A stretch of 42,964 bases of DNA from Chloroflexota bacterium (lineage in GTDB: Bacteria; Chloroflexota; Dehalococcoidia; Dehalococcoidales; RBG-16-60-22): NCBI GenBank assembly GCA_018829775.1, contig JAHJTL010000038.1:1-42964 (forward strand), read 5' to 3'. Shown here piece by piece: positions 38,185 to 42,964 of the stretch (positions are counted from its first letter, which is position 1; each line of letters begins with the position of its first letter). A program made the position numbers and the translations under genes. The notes below the pieces were generated by a model that did no database searches, had not been told where the DNA came from, and saw only the letters and a program-made list of their open reading frames with translations.

Positions 38185-38826
38185 CTACTGTACCAGCGAC
38201 TGCAAACGGCGGTAGCTTTCCGCCGGGTCTGGTTGCAGAAAAACGGCGCTTCCCACGCAGATATAGTCGACCCCAACGCCGGCGATTTCCCTGATATTGC
38301 TTTCCTTGACGCCACCGTCAACACCGATTTCAATTCCGGGCTGAATATCTCGCAGTTCGGCTACCTTGTCCATTACTTCCGGGATGAATTTGCTGCCGTA
38401 GAAGCCCGGCGTTACGGTGAGGAGGAGAACGCTAGCAACTTCATTGATATAGGATGCCGTGGCGGACACGGGCGTTTCGGGGTTGATGGCAAGCCCTACT
38501 TCAATCCCAAGGTTTCTAATCTGATGAATAACTTCGTGTGGGGAAATGGTGGCTTCGTGGTGGAATATAATCTTGCCGGCACCGGCTTGCCTGAAACCTT
38601 CACAGTATTTTTCAGGGTGTGCGACCATCAGGTGGGCTTCCCATTTTAAATTTATGGACAGGCCGGCGATATCTTCCCAGGTAACGCTCCGCGAGGGCAC
38701 AAAATGACCATCCATAATATCGATCTGGACATAGTCAGTGAAGCTTTCTGTCTGACGAACCATCTTCTCAAGGGTTGAGGGGTCATCAGTAAGGATGGCC
38801 GGTACTACTCTTACGTTTCTGCTCAT
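38185..38826 (-). CDS. Ribulose-phosphate 3-epimerase homologue with altered active site
   Basis: A 213-residue TIM barrel of the Rpe family: IDIMDGHFVP (35-44), EAHLMV (64-69), VTPGFYGSKF (138-147) and GVDGGV (168-173). Typical Rpe has PSIL, HxDxMDG and VNPGFGGQ. Here these read PAIL, QIDIMDG and VTPGFYGS, so the first metal-ligand His is Gln (34), and a conserved Ser and Asn are also changed. The other metal ligands (Asp36, His65, Asp170) remain. It converges on gnd, so context suggests the pentose-phosphate epimerase, but the changes argue for altered metal use or another sugar phosphate. It has its own promoter. Confidence 0.85.
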   Translation of the reverse strand: MSRNVRVVPAILTDDPSTLEKMVRQTESFTDYVQIDIMDGHFVPSRSVTWEDIAGLSINLKWEAHLMVAHPEKYCEGFRQAGAGKIIFHHEATISPHEVIHQIRNLGIEVGLAINPETPVSATASYINEVASVLLLTVTPGFYGSKFIPEVMDKVAELRDIQPGIEIGVDGGVKESNIREIAGVGVDYICVGSAVFLQPDPAESYRRLQSLVQ

Positions 38827-38906
38827 GGCAAACCCGATTATCAGGTAGCTAAAATTCTTTCAAGCAAATACGGTCAATTTTTATGAAAAAGTTGGTTGAC
38901 GCAGTA

Positions 38907-38936
38907 ATTGTAGGTTTTGTAAAGATGAAGTGTCAA
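38907..38936 (-). promoter_or_regulatory. Promoter of the rpe homologue
   Basis: Minus strand: TTGACA (38936-38931), 18 bases, TACAAT (38912-38907). The predicted leader is about 75 bases. Confidence 0.65.
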
Positions 38937-38963
38937 GCCTCCGGTACGTATCGAGTAATAAAT

Positions 38964-38987
38964 AGAGGGCACTTTTCAGTGCCCTCT
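38964..38987 (-). terminator. Terminator hairpin ending the orphan RNA unit
   Basis: A perfect 9-bp stem (AGAGGGCAC / GTGCCCTCT) closes a six-base loop. The minus side is followed by ATTTATT, the plus side by a TTTTCTTTTT run four bases on, so it may work in both directions. It separates the orphan unit from the rpe promoter. Confidence 0.65.
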
Positions 38988-39125
38988 ATGGTTTTCTTTT
39001 TATCTCCAACCCGACTCACTTCCGGTTATTACCACCGGATGTGGTCTCTCATTTCTGAGACTGACCTCTACATCGCTAACTCGAGCCGGGTTCGAGGTCC
39101 GTCCACCCTGCGATTAAGCAGGGCC

Positions 39126-39170
39126 TCACCTGTCCACCTGCCATACCCCGAATATCTCATGAAACCTCAT
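39126..39170 (-). CDS. Possible 14-residue peptide MRFHEIFGVWQVDR
   Basis: A 15-codon frame starting ATG and ending TGA near the 5' end of the orphan unit. Its ribosome site is unusually strong: AGGAGG with seven bases to the ATG, within GGAGGAGG. A CCCTGC/GCAGGG hairpin starts two bases after the stop codon. It might be a leader peptide whose translation controls the RNA fold, or a small signalling or precursor peptide. No family is recognised. Confidence 0.4.
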   Translation of the reverse strand: MRFHEIFGVWQVDR

Positions 39171-39221
39171 AGCATCACCTCCTCCAAATCAAGATTCGGG
39201 AGCCACGGGTTTCTATATATT

Positions 39222-39250
39222 ATTTAATCACAATTTGTCTTTATTGTCAA
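39222..39250 (-). promoter_or_regulatory. Promoter of the orphan RNA/peptide unit
   Basis: Minus strand: perfect -35 TTGACA (39250-39245), 17 bases, -10 TTAAAT (39227-39222). It lies just downstream of the epimerase gene stop (39268). Confidence 0.55.
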
Positions 39251-39267
39251 GGTGTTTTTAGCCTGTA

Positions 39268-40056
39268 TCAGAAGTAATCCTCCGCGTTATCTTTGGGATA
39301 AAAGCCCAGCTTTTCTTTGGTTTCGGTCAGGTCAAAGAAGCGGCGGTCATTGTTGCTGATGGCATAGGCGAGCAGAAAATCGGTGTTGACCTCGAGGGCT
39401 CTGGCAAATGCCTCAACGCAGTCCCTTTTGCTCAAAAAGATAGCCCTTGCGTGACCCTCGCGTTCCGTGCCTTTCCAGATTGATGGGTCATCCTCGGGAA
39501 ACGTCGACCCAATGCGCAGGGAGATGAATTGAATGCCATGCCTTCTTGAATAGTACCAGCCCATGTTTTCCCCGAAGAGTTTTGAGATGCCGTAGTATGA
39601 ATCAGGTGCCGGTGGGTCGCTCAGTTTCACAAATCCCATGGTGGGGACAAAGAAGCGGTCTAAAGTCAGAGGAGTTTTACCGATGTAATCATGCTGGGTG
39701 TGATTGGTGCTGGCGAAGACGATTTTAGGGACGCCGGCCCGTCGCGCCTCTTCAAATACGTTGTAGGTGGCGATGATGTTATTGTGGAGAATGCTTTCCC
39801 AGCTGGCCTCGGTCTTCGGTTCGGCGGCAAGGTGAATCACCGCATCAAGCCCCTCAAATACGCCCTGGGCCTGCTCCGCCTTGGAGAAGTCGGCCTTTAC
39901 CGTTTTGAATTTGCCGGCAAGGTCGGCCTTTATCTCACGTCGATTGTAGAACAAGGTGAACTGGTATCGGTCTGGTAGCTCTTCAGTCAGCGTGGTACCG
40001 ATGTGGCCGGAGGCTCCGGTAATGCCGACGTTTATAATTTTTCGGTCTTTCATCAT
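39268..40056 (-). CDS. NAD-dependent epimerase/dehydratase family protein (uronate dehydrogenase-like)
   Basis: A 262-residue extended short-chain dehydrogenase. The cofactor motif is GITGASGHIGTTL (about 12-24), followed by DAVIHLAAEP. The catalytic Tyr-x3-Lys is in SYYGISKLFGENMGWYYSRRHG. IVFASTNHTQHDY and FISLRIGS recall bacterial uronate dehydrogenases, which oxidise hexuronates, but the substrate is not proven. The start is one of two adjacent ATGs. It follows hypB by 20 bases on the same strand. Confidence 0.82.
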   Translation of the reverse strand: MMKDRKIINVGITGASGHIGTTLTEELPDRYQFTLFYNRREIKADLAGKFKTVKADFSKAEQAQGVFEGLDAVIHLAAEPKTEASWESILHNNIIATYNVFEEARRAGVPKIVFASTNHTQHDYIGKTPLTLDRFFVPTMGFVKLSDPPAPDSYYGISKLFGENMGWYYSRRHGIQFISLRIGSTFPEDDPSIWKGTEREGHARAIFLSKRDCVEAFARALEVNTDFLLAYAISNNDRRFFDLTETKEKLGFYPKDNAEDYF

Positions 40057-40076
40057 CGTGCTCCGTCTATCTAATT

Positions 40077-40742
40077 TTATGGATTTAGTTTACGTAGCTT
40101 CTGCAAATTATCCATCACCCATTCCCCCCACTCTGCAATCCCTTCGCCGGTAAGTCCGGAGATGGGGAAAAGGGCTGCCTGCTGGTTGATGCCTTTGAAC
40201 GCTCTGGTGAAAGTTTCCAGGTCAAAGCCAACATATGGCAGCAGGTCGGTTTTGTTCACTACCAGCGCCTTGGCCTGAGTGAAGAGCAGGGGGTACTTGT
40301 GTGGTTTATCATCGCCCTCGGGCGTGCTGAGAATGACCACTTTGAGGTACTCACCGAGGTCAAAGCCGCCGGGGCAGATGAGGTTGCCCACATTTTCGAT
40401 GAAGAGAATATCTATGTCATCGAGGGGAAGATTGGCCAGCGCCGAATTTACCATGCTGGCGTCCAGGTGGCAGGCCCCGCCAGTATTAATCTGAATTGCG
40501 GTAACTCCGGCCTGGCTTAATGTTTCGGCGTCAATGCTGGAACTGACGTCCCCCTCAATAACGGCGATGCGGGCTTTATCTTGCAGTGCCTCGACTGTCC
40601 GCAGGACAAGGGTCGTTTTTCCAGAACCCGGCGAGGACATGAGGTTGATGGCCATGATGTGCTTGCTGGCCAGCAGCTGGCGGTTTTGGTCCGCTATCTG
40701 GTTGTTGGCATTCAGAATGTCTTTCAGTACTTTTATTTCCAT
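40077..40742 (-). CDS. hypB: Hydrogenase nickel incorporation GTPase HypB
   Basis: A 221-residue HypB. The P-loop is SSPGSGKTT (about 36-44); GDVSSSIDAETL, INTGGACHLDA, ENVGNLICPGGFDLGE and NKTDLLPY complete the GTPase and metal-site pattern. It helps insert nickel into [NiFe] hydrogenases with HypA. The nickel-storing N-terminal Cys/His stretches of some HypB are absent. The start shares a base with the hypA stop (TAATG). Confidence 0.96.
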   Translation of the reverse strand: MEIKVLKDILNANNQIADQNRQLLASKHIMAINLMSSPGSGKTTLVLRTVEALQDKARIAVIEGDVSSSIDAETLSQAGVTAIQINTGGACHLDASMVNSALANLPLDDIDILFIENVGNLICPGGFDLGEYLKVVILSTPEGDDKPHKYPLLFTQAKALVVNKTDLLPYVGFDLETFTRAFKGINQQAALFPISGLTGEGIAEWGEWVMDNLQKLRKLNP

Positions 40743-41083
40743 TATTCTACCTCAATACTCTCGACGTACAGCTCGCTGCCGCCGGTTATTTCGATTTCCG
40801 ATGACTGGCACTTGGGGCATGCCCATTCGAAATCGGTGGGCTGGAATGGGTGAGCGCAGTTGCGACAGCGTGCCTGCCTCGGTATGTTCTGAAAGGAAAG
40901 CTCTGCTCCCTCGGCGGGCGTATTCTGGCTGAGCAGTTCAAAGTTCGCCTGAACGTAATGGTCGATGATGCCGGTCATCTCACCGAGCACGATGTTTACC
41001 CCGGTTATTTTGCCGGCGCCAGCTTTGCTGGCCTCTTCCAGGACAAGGTCTAAAAGGCTCATGGTCACCGACATCTCGTGCAT
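40742..41083 (-). CDS. hypA: Hydrogenase nickel incorporation protein HypA
   Basis: A 113-residue HypA starting MHEMSVTMSLLDLVLEEA. The N-terminal Met-His of the family binds nickel, so this ATG is required; a start three codons upstream, overlapping hypE, would bury it. The zinc site is CRNC and CPKC (about 74-95). It delivers nickel with HypB. It begins two bases after the hypE stop, with no clear ribosome site, suggesting translational coupling. Confidence 0.95.
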   Translation of the reverse strand: MHEMSVTMSLLDLVLEEASKAGAGKITGVNIVLGEMTGIIDHYVQANFELLSQNTPAEGAELSFQNIPRQARCRNCAHPFQPTDFEWACPKCQSSEIEITGGSELYVESIEVE

Positions 41084-41085
41084 GG

Positions 41086-42090
41086 CTAGCATATCCGGGG
41101 CAACGGCTCGCCGACCAGCATGTCAATAATACGCGTGGTCCCGAGCGTGGTCTTCATAACCACCCGTCCCGGGTTTTCCTCCTTTATCTCACCGATAATC
41201 ACAGCGTCCTGCCCATATGAATGTTTTCTCATTCGCTCCAGAATGTTTTCCGCGTCGTCAGGGTTTACTACTGCTACCAGCTTTCCTTCGTTGGCTACGT
41301 AGAGCGGGTCCAGTCCAAGCATTTCGCAGGCGCTGGCGACTTCCTCTCGAACCGGTATTTTGTCCTCATATATCCGGATGCTGACGTTCGACTGCTCGGC
41401 GATTTCGTTCAGCGTGGTTGCCAGTCCGCCGCGGGTCGGGTCGCGCAGGCAGTGAATATTACGACTAGCCGACAGCATCTCCGCCACCAGACCATTCAAT
41501 GGGGCACAGTCGCTCTTCAGGTCGGTGGAGAAATTGATACCCTCGCGCTGGCTGAGCACCGCAATGCCGTGGTCGCCAATGGTACCGCTTAATATCAGTA
41601 TGTCGCCTGGCCTGGCGTTATGCCCGGATATATCCACTCCTGCCGCTACCGTGCCGATGCCTGAAGTATTAATGAAGAGCTTGTCGGCCATGCCGCGATT
41701 GACCACCTTGGTATCGCCGGTGACTATGGTCACACCGGCAGCATTGGCAGCCTCTTTAACCGAATCCACCACTTTTTCAAGGTCGCTCACTGGGAGACCT
41801 TCCTCAATAATGAAAGCCAGGCTCAAATAGTTGGGCGTAGCGCCAGCCATGGCCAGGTCGTTTATGGTGCCGCAGACCGCGAGCTTGCCGATATCTCCCC
41901 CAGGGAAAAAGATAGGCTGGACAACATAGCTATCGGTGGTAAAAGCCAGTCTGCCGGCAGGCTCGATTATTGCTGAATCATCAAGCTGCGTGAGAATGGG
42001 ATTAGATAGAGCAGAAAGAAAGCTATTTCGGATGATATCATGGGCCAGCTTCCCGCCGCTCCCGTGCGCCAATAAAATCCTGTCAGGCAT
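41086..42090 (-). CDS. hypE: Hydrogenase maturation protein HypE
   Basis: A 334-residue HypE, which dehydrates a carbamoyl group on its last Cys to thiocyanate, the source of hydrogenase cyanide ligands. It has LLAHGSGGKLAHDII, FTTDSYVVQPIFFPGGDIGKLAVCGTINDLAM, TGDTKVVNRG and CLRDPTRGGLATTLNEIA, and ends in the required PRIC. The start overlaps hypD by eight bases with GAAGAGG upstream; a longer open frame upstream is not conserved. Confidence 0.96.
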   Translation of the reverse strand: MPDRILLAHGSGGKLAHDIIRNSFLSALSNPILTQLDDSAIIEPAGRLAFTTDSYVVQPIFFPGGDIGKLAVCGTINDLAMAGATPNYLSLAFIIEEGLPVSDLEKVVDSVKEAANAAGVTIVTGDTKVVNRGMADKLFINTSGIGTVAAGVDISGHNARPGDILILSGTIGDHGIAVLSQREGINFSTDLKSDCAPLNGLVAEMLSASRNIHCLRDPTRGGLATTLNEIAEQSNVSIRIYEDKIPVREEVASACEMLGLDPLYVANEGKLVAVVNPDDAENILERMRKHSYGQDAVIIGEIKEENPGRVVMKTTLGTTRIIDMLVGEPLPRIC

Positions 42091-42964
42091 CCTCTTCACC
42101 GTAATGATAGTAAGCAGCACAGGTCCCTTCTGCCGAGACCATGCACGGCCCCACCGACTTTGTGGGGGTACAGACACGGCGGAAAAGCGAGCAATCCTGA
42201 GGCGATTTGATTCCCCTCAGCACTTCTCCACAAAGGCAGCCCTTAGGAGTAACCGTGGGCCCGGGGTCAAAGTCAAAGCTCAGCTCAGCGTCGAATCGGG
42301 CAAATTCCGAGCGCAGTTTTAAGCCGCTCCCGTCTACTTCGCCGAAGCCGCGCCACCGTGCCGGGGCGGGCTCAAATACCTTTTCCATAATATCGATAGC
42401 GGTCTGGTTTCCCTCAGGGCTGACCCCGCGCCGGTAGGCGATTTCGACCCTGGCTTCGCCATCGGCCACCTGCTGTGCCAGCATATCAATGCACTGCAAG
42501 ATATCCAGCGGCTCAAAACCGGAGACGACGCAGGGTATGCCGTAGTCGCGGGCGATGAACTCCCATGGCCTTGAACCGATAACGGCGCTGACGTGGCCGG
42601 GACAGATAAGTCCCTGTAGATTGACCTCACCTGAGTCCAGCAGCGCCTTGATTATCGGCGGACAGAGCTTGTGCAGGGAAAGCACGTAGTAATTTTTTAT
42701 ATTATCTTGCTCCGCCTGCAAAATCGAGGCAGCGATAGTCGGAGCGGTGGTCTCAAAGCCAATACCCAGGAATATCACCGATTTATCCGGGTTTTCCTTG
42801 GCCAGTGTAAGGGCATCGAGTGTCGAGTAGACAATGCGCACGTCCGCTCCCGCCGCTTTTGCATCCTGAAGGCTGGAATGGCTTCCGGGCACCCTCACCA
42901 TATCGCCGAAGGAGGCAACAATGACATCGGGCAGCGAAGCGATGGCGATGGCTTTATCAAGGTC
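42083..42964 (-). CDS. hypD: Hydrogenase maturation protein HypD (5' end outside window)
   Basis: The last 293 codons of HypD, open to the window edge. It begins within ASLPDVIVASFGDMVRVPGS, a conserved family segment, so the internal Met at 42901 is not the start. It has GIGFETTAPTIAASI, CPGHVSAVIG and the [4Fe-4S]-associated C-terminal Cys cluster (CLCGEVLRG ... CSLFRRVCTP ... GPCMVSAEGTCAAYY). HypD with HypC assembles the Fe(CN)2CO unit. The N-terminal part lies to the right of the window. Confidence 0.95.
   Translation of the reverse strand, partial: DLDKAIAIASLPDVIVASFGDMVRVPGSHSSLQDAKAAGADVRIVYSTLDALTLAKENPDKSVIFLGIGFETTAPTIAASILQAEQDNIKNYYVLSLHKLCPPIIKALLDSGEVNLQGLICPGHVSAVIGSRPWEFIARDYGIPCVVSGFEPLDILQCIDMLAQQVADGEARVEIAYRRGVSPEGNQTAIDIMEKVFEPAPARWRGFGEVDGSGLKLRSEFARFDAELSFDFDPGPTVTPKGCLCGEVLRGIKSPQDCSLFRRVCTPTKSVGPCMVSAEGTCAAYYHYGEEDA

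Larger units (their letters stand above)
38964..39215 (-). ncRNA. Candidate structured RNA, unknown class
   Basis: An independent transcription unit of about 250 bases on the minus strand, with promoter and terminator but no gene of normal size. Four hairpins can be drawn: CCCTGC/GCAGGG (39106-39123), CTCGA/TCGAG (39080-39096), a GGTC-TCTC/GAGA-GACC stem (39043-39066) and CCGGT/ACCGG (39022-39038). AACCCG (39008) and CGGGTT (39087) could pair long-range and would compete with the second hairpin. I do not recognise SRP, 6S, tmRNA, RNase P or a known riboswitch in it. It fills an otherwise gene-free 440-base gap. Confidence 0.4.

Noticed and set aside
39080-39100. GGGTTCGAGGTCC resembles a tRNA T arm on the plus strand
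   Set aside because: No acceptor, D or anticodon arms can be fitted around it.
39092-39125. T-box-like string (minus strand, GGGTGGACGG) in the orphan unit
   Set aside because: The terminator is about 130 bases away rather than next to it, no specifier stem is seen, and no amino-acid gene follows.

Overview
The window looks like a chromosomal stretch of an anaerobic bacterium, most plausibly class Dehalococcoidia or a near relative in the Chloroflexota. This is an inference from gene content, not a database result. The supporting signs are moderately GC-rich DNA, a split glycine decarboxylase (GcvPA/GcvPB), a HypDEAB hydrogenase-maturation cluster, a YqeC-type 6-phosphogluconate dehydrogenase and tubulin/FtsZ-like GTPases with a GQCGGR motif. 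Almost every base is explained by housekeeping genes in tight, mostly leftward operons.

Layout. 1-1550: the tail of an HpcH/HpaI-type aldolase, then a scarred spot (5' half of a tRNA-Ser gene abutting an IS3-like terminus) and an AT-rich FRG-domain gene. 1550-4420: serS and lysS. 4670-6940: a NIPSNAP protein, a tiny zinc-ribbon protein, recO and a methyltransferase. 7030-10590: a one-gene TPR cassette lodged at the 3' end of recR, then recR, ybaB and dnaX. 10750-16250: two paralogous tubulin-like GTPases flanking a divergently transcribed pair of hendecad-type coiled-coil proteins; this is the most unusual part. 16430-22030: a ligA-pth-LOG-like-eno-gap series. 22077-26830: gcvH-gcvPA-gcvPB-lipB-phosphatase behind a tandem glycine riboswitch and terminator. 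26870-30025: serA and a class III aminotransferase. 30080-31240: a RecB-like nuclease whose conserved N-terminus lacks a standard start codon. 31337-32960: ccdA, a TlpA/ResA lipoprotein and a small Cys protein. 33040-38160: tkt-rpiB-pgi-gnd, convergent with an rpe homologue carrying substitutions at conserved sites. 38955-39250: an orphan structured transcription unit with a 14-codon ORF. 39268-42964: an NAD-dependent epimerase, then hypD(partial)-hypE-hypA-hypB.

How the parts work together. The glycine operon couples the lipoyl carrier GcvH, both decarboxylase subunits and the octanoyltransferase LipB that starts carrier lipoylation; the riboswitch should switch it on with glycine, and serA (serine, hence glycine, synthesis) diverges from it. 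The sugar-phosphate cluster, with eno and gap, supplies pentoses and triose interconversion. The Hyp proteins mature [NiFe] hydrogenases. The tubulin/coiled-coil locus is proposed, as inference only, to be a cytoskeletal or cell-shape system: the two GTPases share about 70% identity by eye and near-identical promoters, and the larger partner is built from about 25 tandem 25/22/11-residue helical repeats. Several genes (dnaX, ccdA, the zinc ribbon and perhaps FRG) have a -10 box ending 6-7 bases before the start codon, which predicts leaderless mRNAs.
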